The notes: generated by a model not told the origin, from the letters alone. A stretch of DNA of 63,065 bases from Tardibacter chloracetimidivorans (GCF_001890385.1 NZ_CP018224.1:1-63065), one strand, 5' to 3'. Numbered from the stretch's first letter, positions 1-7,453 are shown. A program made the numbers and translations.

Positions 1-220
1 GCTGACGGAGGAAGGCCGCATTAGCTTCGGCTATGCGTGGTTCGCCAAATTCGTTCGCCGGTATCGCGCGCCAGCTACCGGGGAACCGCCCAAGGCAGCG
101 CCAGCGCCCCCCTCCCCTTCCCGATCAGCGGCGGCCTCGGCCGACGCTGATCCGCCGCCCCGGCCCAAACCGGCGCGCTTCAATCACCCGGCCACTCCGA
201 ACAAAGAGGATTTGGTATGA
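1..220 (+). CDS. traK: TraK, oriT-binding protein (C-terminal part; gene crosses the window edge)
   Basis: The frame opens at base 2 and continues the frame that runs off the other end of the window (62905..63065), so the two pieces make one 126-residue protein if the molecule is circular. The joined middle reads LAARSDIDAALAEGWPVRGI, then WELLTEEGRISFGYAWF, which resembles the core of RK2 TraK. TraK binds the intergenic side of oriT and helps expose the nic region. The tail is Pro/Ala-rich and basic. The stop TGA (218..220) overlaps the traL start in an ATGA. Length fits RK2 TraK (about 134 aa). Confidence 0.85.
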   Translation, partial: LTEEGRISFGYAWFAKFVRRYRAPATGEPPKAAPAPPSPSRSAAASADADPPPRPKPARFNHPATPNKEDLV

Positions 221-942
221 GTAACGTCCACATAGTTTTGCAGGGCAAGGGAGGCGTCGGCAAATCGCTCGCCGCCTCGATGCTCGCCCAATATCTGACC
301 AAGCGGGGGGAAAGCCCGCTCTGCATTGATACCGATCCGATCAACGCCACCCTCGCCGGGTTCCAGTCCCTCAACGTGTCCAAGGTCGAGCTGCTGGAAA
401 ACGGCGACATAAACCCGCGCAAATTCGATGCGATGATGGAAATGATCGCCGGTTCCAAGGAATCGGTGGTCATTGACAGCGGCGCGAGCAGCTACAGCGC
501 CCTATCCTCCTATATGTTCGACAACGGCGCGCCAGACGTGATTGCCGATCTGGGCCATAAGCTCATCCTGCACACTATTATCGTGGGCGGGCAATCGCTG
601 ATCGACACGCTTCAAGGCTTCGCCTCGGTAGCCGAAGCCTTCCCCGATCCGGCTGCAATCGTCGTGTGGCTCAACCCTTATCATGGGCCTGTGGAGGCAG
701 AGGGCAAGAGCTTTGAACAGCTCAAAGCCTACCGGGAGCTAAAGGATCGGGTCGCCGCGATCGTCACCCTTCCCGATCTGAAAAAGGAAACCTTCGGGGC
801 GGACGTTCGGGACATGCTGGCCGCGCGCAAGACTTTTGAGGAAACGCTTGCCGATGGCGACATAGCCCTGATGCAGCGTCACCGCCTCGGCCGCGTTCGT
901 GATGCGGTCTTTGCCGAACTCGACAAGGCTAAGGTCGTGTAA
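217..942 (+). CDS. traL: TraL, ParA-like ATPase of the transfer leader operon
   Basis: 241 aa. The N-terminus carries a deviant Walker A motif QGKGGVGKS (about residues 9-17), followed by CIDTDPINAT, and later VVWLNPYHGPVEAEGKSFEQ, all close to RK2 TraL. It is a MinD/ParA-type P-loop protein encoded beside oriT; its role in conjugation is accessory and poorly defined even in RP4. Translationally coupled to traK (ATGA overlap) and to traM (TAATG at 940..944). It is not the partition ATPase: that is the incC gene at 3188..3934. Confidence 0.88.
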   Translation: MSNVHIVLQGKGGVGKSLAASMLAQYLTKRGESPLCIDTDPINATLAGFQSLNVSKVELLENGDINPRKFDAMMEMIAGSKESVVIDSGASSYSALSSYMFDNGAPDVIADLGHKLILHTIIVGGQSLIDTLQGFASVAEAFPDPAAIVVWLNPYHGPVEAEGKSFEQLKAYRELKDRVAAIVTLPDLKKETFGADVRDMLAARKTFEETLADGDIALMQRHRLGRVRDAVFAELDKAKVV

Positions 943-1382
943 TGGCCGATCACGAAAAAATCGCGGCGCTGATCGCGGAAATCTCGCGCCAGCACGGGGT
1001 CACGCTGTCCGCCGATGATCCCTTGATGATCCTCCAAACCATCAACGCGATGTTGCTGGGCGAAAGCGCCGATGCGCAGGAGGAGCAACTAAAGGCGTTC
1101 AAAAGCGAGCTGGAAGACATGAGCAATCGTTGGTCGATTGCCATCACCGACAAGGCAGAATCGGTGCTGAACGCGGCGCTGGATGCCTCGGAAGCCGCCA
1201 TGAACGAGCGTATGGAGGCCGCAGCGAAGGCGATCATCAAGGAAGTGGGGGAGCATATCGGGACGGGGCTGCAAAAGCCCCTGAACGATGGCCGGGCCGT
1301 CGCTAACCGTAATCTCCTAGCGTCGGGCCTGACGCTGATCGCGGCGCTGGTAGTGTTGGCCGCTGCCCTGTTCCATCATTGA
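942..1382 (+). CDS. traM: TraM-like transfer protein with C-terminal membrane segment
   Basis: 146 aa. The N-terminal half contains DDPLMILQTINAMLLG, matching the DDPI-LILQTIN signature of RK2 TraM, followed by a long amphipathic helix rich in Ala and Glu (coiled coil, residues about 45-110). The last 25 residues form one hydrophobic segment (LLASGLTLIAALVVLAAALF), so the protein is probably anchored in the inner membrane by its tail. It ends the traKLM operon and meets the next gene tail to tail, 30 bp apart. In RP4 TraM is needed for efficient transfer. Confidence 0.82.
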   Translation: MADHEKIAALIAEISRQHGVTLSADDPLMILQTINAMLLGESADAQEEQLKAFKSELEDMSNRWSIAITDKAESVLNAALDASEAAMNERMEAAAKAIIKEVGEHIGTGLQKPLNDGRAVANRNLLASGLTLIAALVVLAAALFHH

Positions 1383-1412
1383 CGCCAGCGAAGGCCCCTC
1401 CCCCATGTCGCG

Positions 1413-2045
1413 CTATCCCCCGTCTCTCGCCAATCCGCGCGCGAGCGTGCGCCCTGCCGGTTTCCGATCGTCCGCCCCGCGCTCGACCGTCTTTTCCCTG
1501 ATCTGTTCCTTCTCCCGCTCCGCGCGCATGTGCAGCTCATGCAACCGGCGTGCCTGCATCAGCTCCTCGAAATCATCGACAAGTTTCGGCTCTCGATATT
1601 CGAGCTTCGCCGCTGCGATCGTCTCCACGCGCGGGCCATGAACGGCCATGCCGTCGCGGATTTCGCGCACGGCTTCCAGCCTTACCGCGATCCGCTGCAC
1701 GGCCGCTTGCGCGTTGGCAATCCGCGCCTGCCATGCTTGGCGCTTGCCGGGCAGGGACAGGAAGCCGGGGGGCTGCTGCTGGATTTGCTGCAAACGGGCG
1801 GTTTGCTGCTCCATCATGCTTTCTAGGCGGTCCTCGATCTGGTTCGCCTGTTCAACCTTCTCCTCAATGACCGTCTGTAGCTGGGCGTTATAGGTTTCCT
1901 CGGTTGGCGCGGTGGCGATAGCTGCCGTTTCCTGACTATCCAGCGTGCGCGCCTCGTCTAACAGCCGGTCGGCGTCGGCCTGTGGGTCGCCCGTTCCCTC
2001 GTCCAGCGAAAACTTGTCCGGGTCTGCAATCGGCGTGTCCTGCAT
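1413..2045 (-). CDS. Coiled-coil protein in the kfr position (function unknown)
   Basis: 210 aa, very rich in Gln, Glu, Arg and Ala. Residues about 50-100 and 110-180 are predicted long helices (EEKVEQANQIEDRLESMM; RLHELHMRAEREKEQI), with an acidic N-terminus and a basic C-terminal tail. It lies between traM and korB, where IncP-1 plasmids keep kfrA/kfrB/kfrC, which encode coiled-coil proteins of a partition-related cytoskeleton. I do not see the N-terminal DNA-binding helix-turn-helix of KfrA, so kfrC-like or an unrelated coiled-coil protein is possible. A KorB-type operator (2055..2068) sits 9 bp upstream of the start and overlaps the ribosome-binding site, so KorB repression is likely. Confidence 0.6.
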   Translation of the reverse strand: MQDTPIADPDKFSLDEGTGDPQADADRLLDEARTLDSQETAAIATAPTEETYNAQLQTVIEEKVEQANQIEDRLESMMEQQTARLQQIQQQPPGFLSLPGKRQAWQARIANAQAAVQRIAVRLEAVREIRDGMAVHGPRVETIAAAKLEYREPKLVDDFEELMQARRLHELHMRAEREKEQIREKTVERGADDRKPAGRTLARGLARDGG

Positions 2046-2054
2046 GGCCGTTCC

Positions 2055-2068
2055 TTTAGCGGCTAAAA
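2055..2068. promoter_or_regulatory. KorB-type operator OB (copy 1)
   Basis: TTTAGCGGCTAAAA; the inner 13 bp equal the IncP KorB operator consensus TTTAGCSGCTAAA. It lies directly before the 1413..2045 gene (minus strand), where its right half blends into AAAGGAACGG, the presumed ribosome-binding site. Confidence 0.85.
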
Positions 2069-2118
2069 TTTCTAGCTTGCACTATATCCGATTTTCTTAC
2101 CTCTCGCGCCATAAAAAA

Positions 2119-2138
2119 GGCCCCGCACAAGCGGGGCC
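2119..2138 (-). terminator. Rho-independent terminator of the korA-incC-korB operon
   Basis: GGCCCCGC - CACA/TTGT loop - GCGGGGCC, a perfect 8-bp stem, followed on the minus strand by TTTTTTATGG. It is placed 24 bp after the korB stop, in the direction of korB transcription. Confidence 0.85.
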
Positions 2139-2162
2139 TGTAAGGCTGGGCAGGGGAGGGGA

Positions 2163-3185
2163 CTATCCTTCAAGAAGCGCAAGAAGCTGCACTTTTCCAA
2201 GATCGGCCTCGGTTTCCTCGCCGCTGTCTTCATACTTGATCCACGCCACGCCATCGCGCGAGGGCCGCTTATTCAGGATCAGACGGGCAGGGCGCTTGTT
2301 ATGAGAAACCTGCACAATGGCCTTTTTCAGCTTTAGCGGGTCTTCCTCCTTCGGTTCCTTCTCCTCTCCGGCCCCGGCGTCGTCACTAGCGCCGCCGTTG
2401 CCCTCGTCGTCGCCCGATTCCTCCTCGGCCTCGCCGCTCAAGCCGGACTCAAGGAACTCCTTGAAGAGCCGCACCGATCCGCGCGTAATCTCCTGATCGG
2501 CATCGGCCAGCCAGCGCGCAACGCCCTCGCTATGCTTCTTGTGGAGGCCCACAAGGTCATAGATCAACGTCACGTCCTTGCAACGCCCGCTCTGGAACGC
2601 CTTGGCGATCGGCTCCGGCAAATCGAGCAATGCCGCGTGCTGCGTGACAAAGGCCGGGGATTTCCCGATGGCCTTGGCAATCTCGCCCTTCTTTTTCCCG
2701 TTGGCCAGCTCGCGGCCGATGTAGTCGGCAATCTCGCGGGCCGTGAGAGCGTCCCGCTGCAAATTCTCAATGACCTGATCGGCCTCGGTATAATCCGGGT
2801 CGATGAAGCCCGGAATTGTCACTTTCTCGGCCAACAGGGACGCGCGATAGCGGCGCGCGCCGTGGTTGATGAGATAGCGCCCCTCCACCTTGGGATTGGG
2901 CCGAACGGAAATAGGCGTCTTCACGCCGCGCTCCCTGATCGTCTCGGCCATTTCCGCCAGCGAATTTTCGTCAAACTGCTTGCGGGGCTGGTTCGGGTCT
3001 TCGTCAATCAGCGCCAGCTCCAATTCGAGCGGAGCGCCAGAACCGCCCTCCGGGGCCGCAGGAGAGGCTAGGAGGCTCGAAAGGTCGCCCAACCCCTCCA
3101 ACCCTAGCCCCGCGTTCTGCGCGGGCTTCTGCGCGGCTTTGGTGGACGATTTGCCCGGCTTCTTGTCCTCGGTGTTGTCGGCCAT
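2163..3185 (-). CDS. korB: KorB, ParB-family partition and global repressor protein
   Basis: 340 aa. The N-terminal region is Ala/Lys-rich. The ParB/Srx domain (about residues 70-165) carries the nucleotide-binding motif GARRYRAS. A helix-turn-helix region GKKKGEIAKAIGKSPAFVTQ and the stretch QEITRGSVRLFKEFLESG match the DNA-reading domain of RK2 KorB. An acidic Gly/Glu linker follows. The C-terminal dimer domain (IVQVSHNKRPARLILNKRP) is SH3-like as in KorB. KorB binds TTTAGCSGCTAAA operators, loads as a CTP-dependent clamp, drives partition with IncC and represses many operons together with KorA and TrbA. Seven matching operators occur in the window. The ATG at 3185 is 2 bp after the incC stop; longer forms would run into incC. 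Confidence 0.92.
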   Translation of the reverse strand: MADNTEDKKPGKSSTKAAQKPAQNAGLGLEGLGDLSSLLASPAAPEGGSGAPLELELALIDEDPNQPRKQFDENSLAEMAETIRERGVKTPISVRPNPKVEGRYLINHGARRYRASLLAEKVTIPGFIDPDYTEADQVIENLQRDALTAREIADYIGRELANGKKKGEIAKAIGKSPAFVTQHAALLDLPEPIAKAFQSGRCKDVTLIYDLVGLHKKHSEGVARWLADADQEITRGSVRLFKEFLESGLSGEAEEESGDDEGNGGASDDAGAGEEKEPKEEDPLKLKKAIVQVSHNKRPARLILNKRPSRDGVAWIKYEDSGEETEADLGKVQLLALLEG

Positions 3186-3187
3186 CG

Positions 3188-3934
3188 TCAAATCTCCATC
3201 TTTTCCTGAATGTGGCGGGCCATCGCTCGCATTTCCTGCGCCGCTTTCCGCGCCGAAGTCCGTTTGATCGACCAAACCGGCACGCCCGACGCCAGCGCGT
3301 CCGCAACGCTGCTCCGGTTCCCGATCGGCGTCGGAATGACCAACTGGGGATAAGCACGGGTCAGTTCGTCAAGGTGCTGCCCGTGACGGGGATTCCGGCC
3401 ATCAACCTTGCTCGGTATCATGCCAAGGAATTTCAGCGCCGGGTTCGCGCGCCGGATATTGGCGATCGTCGTCACCATCTTCTCAATGCCCTGCAAGCTG
3501 TAGGCTTCAAGCTCGATGGGCGAGGCGGCGAAGTCGGCCGATAGCAACGCCGCTGCCATTCGGACCCCAAGGGAAGGGGGGGTATCTATCAGGCACACGT
3601 CAAAGCCTTCCGCCTCGATCACGGCCAGACTGCGCTTGAACGCGCCAGCAGCCGCACCGAGATCTAGTTTCTCAAGATCGGCCAACCGCGCGTCGGCGGA
3701 AAAGACAGCGATCCCCCCGGCGTTAGCCAGGTCGAATTGTGACACGGCATCGAAAAGGCCGCTCGCCAAGGCTCCGCTATCATATTCGCCAAGGGTGAAG
3801 CTGGCATTTCCTTGGGTGTCCAAGTCAATAACTGCGACCTTCAATCCCTGTTCTTTGAAGTAATAGGCAAGATGAACGGTCGTCGAAGTTTTACCAACGC
3901 CGCCTTTCTGGTTCGCTATGACAAGTGTTTTCAT
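3188..3934 (-). CDS. incC: IncC, ParA-family partition ATPase
   Basis: 248 aa. Starts MKTLVIANQKGGVGKTSTTV with the deviant Walker A lysines; Walker A' IDLDTQGNAS and the Walker B region CLIDTPPSLGVR are present. It has no N-terminal DNA-binding extension, so it corresponds to the short IncC2 form of RK2. It pairs with KorB for plasmid partition. The start ATG overlaps the korA stop region (korA ends at 3931), as in IncP-1 where korA and incC overlap. Confidence 0.92.
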   Translation of the reverse strand: MKTLVIANQKGGVGKTSTTVHLAYYFKEQGLKVAVIDLDTQGNASFTLGEYDSGALASGLFDAVSQFDLANAGGIAVFSADARLADLEKLDLGAAAGAFKRSLAVIEAEGFDVCLIDTPPSLGVRMAAALLSADFAASPIELEAYSLQGIEKMVTTIANIRRANPALKFLGMIPSKVDGRNPRHGQHLDELTRAYPQLVIPTPIGNRSSVADALASGVPVWSIKRTSARKAAQEMRAMARHIQEKMEI

Positions 3935-4230
3935 CGTTTGGCGTCCAATCTTTCCACCGCCTCGCGCTGCCATTGCCGCACAAGGAAGGCTTTATGTTTC
4001 GGTAAAATCGCCGTCACACGCTCGAAACCTTCGGGAACCTCGCTATGCGCGTTCCAAATCCGGTTGACCGCCAGACAAACGGCATTGCGGGACACGCCTT
4101 CGCGCTTCGCCACGGCCGATTGGGCCTCGCCGTCCACCAGAACGGCGCGCGCCATGTCGAGCGGACGCGCCGCGATATTGAGCCGTCCAGCAGCTTGCTC
4201 AAAGGCCGACGCGCTCAAGCGTTTATCCAT
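3931..4230 (-). CDS. korA: KorA (TrfB family) global transcriptional repressor
   Basis: 99 aa, the same length as RK2 KorA. The N-terminal DNA-binding half has a helix-turn-helix (AKREGVSRNAVCLAVNRIW) and the C-terminal dimer domain reads EGFERVTAILPKHKAFLVRQ, nearly the RK2 signature. KorA represses IncP backbone promoters and cooperates with KorB. I chose MDKRLSAS at 4230; upstream codons of the same open frame overlap kleE and do not resemble KorA. The TrbA-like protein at 7502..7879 has a related C-terminal domain. Confidence 0.92.
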   Translation of the reverse strand: MDKRLSASAFEQAAGRLNIAARPLDMARAVLVDGEAQSAVAKREGVSRNAVCLAVNRIWNAHSEVPEGFERVTAILPKHKAFLVRQWQREAVERLDAKR

Positions 4231-4552
4231 TGCACCTGCCGCGATTCTTCTCGCGGTATAGCTTCGGCTCATAGACGCCGAGGAAGATGTAGAGGGCGAT
4301 ATAGACCGCATAATAGGCGAGGAACTGCCAACCGGCATGAACATCCGGCGTGTTCCAATACCAGAGCATCCGGCAGAACTGCCAGAAGACGACAAGCGGG
4401 ATGATGAAGCGCGCGACGGTCCAGATCAGGACTCCGAACGTCCAGACGGCCGCAATGACGTAATCCACGCGGTTGCCCTCCCATGCGGGTGGAGGATTGG
4501 GAAGCCGCATGACCGCAAAACGTGCGGGCAGCGGGGGAATTTTCGCCTTCAT
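4223..4552 (-). CDS. kleE: KleE-like inner-membrane stability protein
   Basis: 109 aa with two or three hydrophobic segments (VIAAVWTFGVLIWTVARFII; FLAYYAVYIALYIFLGVY) around the hydrophilic stretch RMLWYWNTPDVHAGW, which resembles the WNTPG-HAGW motif that I recall from IncP KleE. It overlaps korA by 8 bp and is the first gene of the kleE-korA-incC-korB unit. Kle proteins belong to the IncP stable-inheritance region; their exact function is not known. A good promoter lies 48 bp upstream and an OB operator about 105 bp upstream. Confidence 0.72.
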   Translation of the reverse strand: MKAKIPPLPARFAVMRLPNPPPAWEGNRVDYVIAAVWTFGVLIWTVARFIIPLVVFWQFCRMLWYWNTPDVHAGWQFLAYYAVYIALYIFLGVYEPKLYREKNRGRCNG

Positions 4553-4599
4553 CGGAATACTCCGGTTTCGACCTTGGCGGGTTGCCCGGTCACAACCGA

Positions 4600-4628
4600 T
4601 ATAATGACAGCATCCCGAACCGTGTCAA
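4600..4628 (-). promoter_or_regulatory. Promoter of the kleE-korA-incC-korB operon
   Basis: On the minus strand: -35 TTGACA (4623..4628), 17-bp spacer, -10 ATTATA (4600..4605). The leader after it contains CCAAGGTCGAAACCGGAG just before the ATG, and the same leader occurs in front of klcA, so the two promoters are copies of each other. Confidence 0.8.
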
Positions 4629-4655
4629 GCCCCCGTAAAGTCTGAACGGCAATAA

Positions 4656-4670
4656 TTTTAGCCGCTAAAA
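4656..4670. promoter_or_regulatory. KorB-type operator OB (copy 2)
   Basis: TTTTAGCCGCTAAAA, extended to a 17-bp palindrome with flanking A and T. It lies 28 bp upstream of the -35 box of the kleE-korA promoter and at the same time forms the last codons and stop (D-F-S-G-stop) of the korC-like gene. Confidence 0.88.
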
Positions 4671-4921
4671 TCGTCGTTCTGGTGTTCCCAAATATTTCCC
4701 AAGCCCGCAGCCGCGCACAACAGCGCCCATGCCGAATAGGGAATCTGATCGTCGCCGCCCGTCCAGCGCCGAATAACGCGGGTATTGCTCAAGCCTAGAA
4801 ACTTGGACGCGCTGCCCCCTGTCATGTCCGCTGCTTTGAGGACCGCCCTTACCTCATCCGGCGTCGGCTGCTGCCACCCCTGATCGGCGGGCAATAGGCA
4901 ATCTGGCCGAACATCAATCAT
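4658..4921 (-). CDS. KorC-position helix-turn-helix regulator
   Basis: 87 aa if started at ATG 4921 (GAAGGA about 12 bp upstream); an ATG at 4957 in the same frame has no ribosome-binding site. The core PTPDEVRAVLKAADMTGGSA, then KFLGLSNTRVIRRWTGGDDQ and IPYSAWALLCAAAGLG, is a compact helix-turn-helix with the RRWTGG-PY-AW pattern seen in small plasmid regulators. It sits after klcA, where IncP-1 plasmids carry korC (85 aa), so a KorC-like repressor of klc/kle is the natural reading. The identification rests on position and fold; I cannot confirm homology to KorC. Confidence 0.65.
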   Translation of the reverse strand: MIDVRPDCLLPADQGWQQPTPDEVRAVLKAADMTGGSASKFLGLSNTRVIRRWTGGDDQIPYSAWALLCAAAGLGNIWEHQNDDFSG

Positions 4922-5025
4922 GCGCGCGTCTGTTCCTTCGCTGGCGTTGCTCCTCATGGCGGCCGAATGAGGAATATGCCCGATAGGCAGGGAAGGGAAG
5001 GGGGGCACGCTGCCCCCCTGTGGCG

Positions 5026-5439
5026 CTAGTCGAGCGCGGCACCGATCGGCCCCGCTTCCGAATGTTGGGCGGCATAGGCAGATGCCCACGCATAGAGCTG
5101 GGCAAATTGATCCTCGCCGTATTTTTCGTGCATATGCCCCAGCATGAACAGGGTGGCTATAAGGCCCGCCGCGTCGGCCGAAACGTCGCCAGAGAAGCCG
5201 TTGCCGTCCCATTCCAGACGATATTGGGGCTGATCGCCGGGGGCCATGTAGAACCCGCCGTTCGATAGGGTGTAGAAATGCCAATATGCGCCCGTGTAGT
5301 CGGCGGATAGCTTGGACATATAGCCATAGGTGACGGCCTCGACCTCGATCATGCGCGCCAGCCCGAACAGCCGGGGCAGGCACATAATCCGGTCTTCTTC
5401 GCCAACCAGCACGGCGGCAATTCTCTCTCTGTTGCTCAT
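5026..5439 (-). CDS. klcA: KlcA/ArdB-type antirestriction protein
   Basis: 137 aa. The stretch WHFYTLSNGGFYMAPGDQPQ, with SADAAGLIATLFMLG following, is the signature of KlcA/ArdB proteins. These inhibit type I restriction enzymes in vivo and protect the plasmid on entry into a new host, although they do not mimic DNA like ArdA. Start at 5439, preceded by GGAG. First gene of a klcA-korC pair; between the two is a GC hairpin (about 5001..5019) that could reduce read-through. Confidence 0.9.
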   Translation of the reverse strand: MSNRERIAAVLVGEEDRIMCLPRLFGLARMIEVEAVTYGYMSKLSADYTGAYWHFYTLSNGGFYMAPGDQPQYRLEWDGNGFSGDVSADAAGLIATLFMLGHMHEKYGEDQFAQLYAWASAYAAQHSEAGPIGAALD

Positions 5440-5487
5440 CGGACTTCTCCGGTTTCGACCTTGGCACCATAGCCCGGCCATATCCGA

Positions 5488-5516
5488 TATATTGGAAGTT
5501 TCCCGGTTGCTGTCAA
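5488..5516 (-). promoter_or_regulatory. Promoter of klcA
   Basis: Minus strand: -35 TTGACA (5511..5516), 17-bp spacer, -10 AATATA (5488..5493), then the leader CCAAGGTCGAAACCGGAG shared with the kleE leader. An OB operator is 25 bp upstream of the -35. Confidence 0.8.
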
Positions 5517-5541
5517 GTTACGCTCGCCCGCCATGAAAATC

Positions 5542-5556
5542 TTTTAGCCGCTAAAA
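5542..5556. promoter_or_regulatory. KorB-type operator OB (copy 3)
   Basis: TTTTAGCCGCTAAAA upstream of the klcA promoter, at the same distance and orientation as copy 2 from the kleE promoter. Confidence 0.88.
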
Positions 5557-5778
5557 TGGCCTCCATCGCAAGGCATATTTGGTCGCTGCCCCGCAGTTTT
5601 ACAGAGTGCCGCTATCCGCGCCCCGAATGGACACGCATGTCAGCTCCCCAAATCGGAGCCTTACCCCCTTTTTGGTGTTCAAACAGTCTCAATTAAGCGT
5701 TGCGCGACTAGCGCAACTCCTCATCACCTTAGATAAATAAACTCAAGGGGAGGTTCAGAACCATTATGAGACTCACGG
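5557..5778. other. Non-coding stretch downstream of rep, candidate origin region
   Basis: About 220 bp without a gene. It holds the inverted repeat GTTGCGC / GCGCAAC (5699..5705 and 5711..5717), the weak hairpin GCTCC..GGAGC near 5643, and an AT-rich run. No iteron array is visible. An origin here or upstream of rep (6547..6724) is possible; neither is proven. Confidence 0.35.
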
Positions 5779-6546
5779 CTAGGCAACAACGCCATCACGG
5801 GCGCAAATGCCGTTCCATAGGCTGATTAGGGCCTCCGCTGTGGCCTTGCATGTCGTCGTCTCCCGTATGTAATCGGCCTTGCTCAACCGGGAGAGCATCC
5901 AAGCCTCATCTTCAAGCCGGTCCTGTAGGCGCTGGGCCTCGTCGTCGGGCACCGGGGCAGGGCGCTTGCGCCGGTCGAGCAATTCGAGAAGCATCCTCGG
6001 CAATTCCACCCGATAGGCATTGGAGGTCTGCTCTGATCGCGCCCCGTCCTCTGTGACGGTGTGGACGTAGCGCCGCAGGCGCGCCAGCAAGCCGATGCTG
6101 GTAAGGGCGTTCAAGGCCCTTGCGACGGTGGCCCTAGAGACGGTCGCCCATTCGGCTATCATTTCATAGCTGGGCACCACGTTGCCCCTGAAACGCTCCT
6201 CCATCCGCAACAGGGCTTGATACACCCGGATCGTGGAATTGGTGATGCTCATGCAATAGTGCTCGAACTGCGTTATCTCGCGCGGCTCGCGACGCAGCTC
6301 CGCGCGCAGGGCGCGGCCCTTTTCAAACGCCAGATTGATCGCACGCCAGCATCCCTTGCGCGTCTTGGTGTCTCGCGCCGCGAGGAAGCCCTTTTCTACG
6401 TCGCTCCCGGCTTCCTTGCTGCCGCCGCGCACGCGGGCCTTGGTGATGTGCTTCCCGCCCCGGCTACGGTCGCCATAGGCTCGGCCGAAAAGCTGCTGGG
6501 TCAGCTCCCCGATCGCCAGCGGCCCTTTTCTTCTGGTGTCACTCAT
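5779..6546 (-). CDS. Helix-turn-helix plasmid replication initiator (HTH_36-like)
   Basis: 255 aa. A winged helix-turn-helix is seen at about residues 125-160 (SYEMIAEWATVSRATVARAL, then NALTSIGLLARLRRY), followed by TSNAYRVELP, the pattern of helix-turn-helix Rep proteins grouped as the HTH_36 type in sphingomonad plasmids. The basic N-terminus (about 60 residues) may bind DNA. No TrfA-like gene is present, so this is the best candidate for the replication initiator of an otherwise IncP-like backbone. It is flanked by non-coding stretches with inverted repeats on both sides and followed upstream by a ribbon-helix-helix gene that may control copy number. A transcriptional regulator is the alternative. 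Confidence 0.65.
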   Translation of the reverse strand: MSDTRRKGPLAIGELTQQLFGRAYGDRSRGGKHITKARVRGGSKEAGSDVEKGFLAARDTKTRKGCWRAINLAFEKGRALRAELRREPREITQFEHYCMSITNSTIRVYQALLRMEERFRGNVVPSYEMIAEWATVSRATVARALNALTSIGLLARLRRYVHTVTEDGARSEQTSNAYRVELPRMLLELLDRRKRPAPVPDDEAQRLQDRLEDEAWMLSRLSKADYIRETTTCKATAEALISLWNGICARDGVVA

Positions 6547-6628
6547 CGTCGTCCCTCCTTTGCGAAGGGCCGGGAGACAGGCAAAAAAATCCCGTTGCGC
6601 GAATCAAGCGCCCTTGAACCGAAGTCCG

Positions 6629-6693
6629 AAAACCGCTAAGTGGGAAATTGTCTGTAGGTTCAGTGTTGGCGCACTGTCCCACTAAGCGGTTTT
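6629..6693. repeat. Inverted repeat upstream of rep
   Basis: AAAACCGCTAAGTGGGA (6629..6645) and TCCCACTAAGCGGTTTT (6677..6693), 16 of 17 bp matching, 31 bp between the arms. Located about 80 bp before the rep start; may be a Rep autoregulation site, part of oriV, or a long hairpin. Confidence 0.65.
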
Positions 6694-6699
6694 GAGGGT

Positions 6700-6724
6700 G
6701 CCCGGCTTCGAGCCGGGCATTTTC
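6700..6724 (+). terminator. Hairpin terminator between rep and the ribbon-helix-helix gene
   Basis: GCCCGGCTTCGAGCCGGGC (6700..6718) followed by ATTTTCTT on the + strand. Both neighbouring genes are on the minus strand, so the poly-T tail faces against them; it may block + strand read-through, or act as a weak minus-strand terminator after the 6725 stop. Confidence 0.5.
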
Positions 6725-6964
6725 TTATCCACTCACGGCCAGAAACTCCTGTTGCAGAAACATATCGTCCCCGATCCGCTCTAGGATCGCGTTGATTGCA
6801 GCCTCGCGGGACGTGAATCCCTTGCTGGCTTTCACCCTCTCCACGATCTCGACGGCTTTAGGGGACAAGGCCAAACTCATGCGCTTAAAGCCCTGCTCGC
6901 TCTGTGCCTTGGCGCGTTTGCGCTGGGACAGCGTGGAGGGTTTGAGTTGCGTATGATTCGCCAT
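6725..6964 (-). CDS. Small ribbon-helix-helix type DNA-binding protein
   Basis: 79 aa; basic N-terminus, then KRMSLALSPKAVEIVERVKA and a short second helix, typical of CopG/Arc-like ribbon-helix-helix proteins. It stands next to rep in the same direction, which suggests copy-number control, but a function in stability is equally possible. Two direct TTAAAGG repeats lie 12 and 22 bp upstream of its start, a likely self-regulation site. Confidence 0.6.
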   Translation of the reverse strand: MANHTQLKPSTLSQRKRAKAQSEQGFKRMSLALSPKAVEIVERVKASKGFTSREAAINAILERIGDDMFLQQEFLAVSG

Positions 6965-6975
6965 AATGCCCCGGC

Positions 6976-6992
6976 TTAAAGGACATTAAAGG
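6976..6992. promoter_or_regulatory. Paired TTAAAGG repeats before the ribbon-helix-helix gene
   Basis: TTAAAGG at 6976..6982 and at 6986..6992, one helical turn apart (10 bp), immediately before the start at 6964. Ribbon-helix-helix repressors often bind such short direct repeats; the assignment is inference. Confidence 0.4.
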
Positions 6993-7453
6993 TTCTGGCA
7001 ATTCAGTGCTGAAAAAATATGCTGGCGACTGAAAGACATATATAGAAAAGCGGTCTGCGTTTACGTCGAAGTCCGCAGTTCAAGAGCATCAACGAGTGGC
7101 TTCTTGGGCCTACCAACTGAAAGAATCGAAGCTATAGCCTTACATTATCGAGCTACGCGCTACAGCCGTAATTTTCAAAATTGGTCGCCGCGATCTGATC
7201 GGCAATTAGCATCTTGGGGCCTGCGCTCGATCCTGCGAGCATTTACGGAATGGACGCCAAAGAGAATTACGCGGAAGCCTGATCTTGTCTCTCGCGCGTC
7301 ACTTTCTTCTTTCAATCCGTTCGCTGCCACCCGTTATGCGCGCTCGCGCGCTCGGCCCGGCTCGTCCAAAAATGATGCTATAAACAATCATATTCGGCGT
7401 CATACCGCTTCCTTTCTCGCGCGCTCCGGCATATCCTCCGCAGCTACCCGGAA
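6993..7453. other. Gene-free, AT-richer stretch between rep control and trb
   Basis: About 460 bp that is visibly lower in GC than its neighbours, with AT-rich patches (GAAAAAATATG; GACATATATAGAAAAG). A 120-codon open frame on the + strand (7104..7466) has no good start, poor codon choice and ends inside the OB operator, so I do not call it. No iterons, tRNA or hairpin of note. It may hold oriV or the divergent control region of trbA. Confidence 0.4.
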
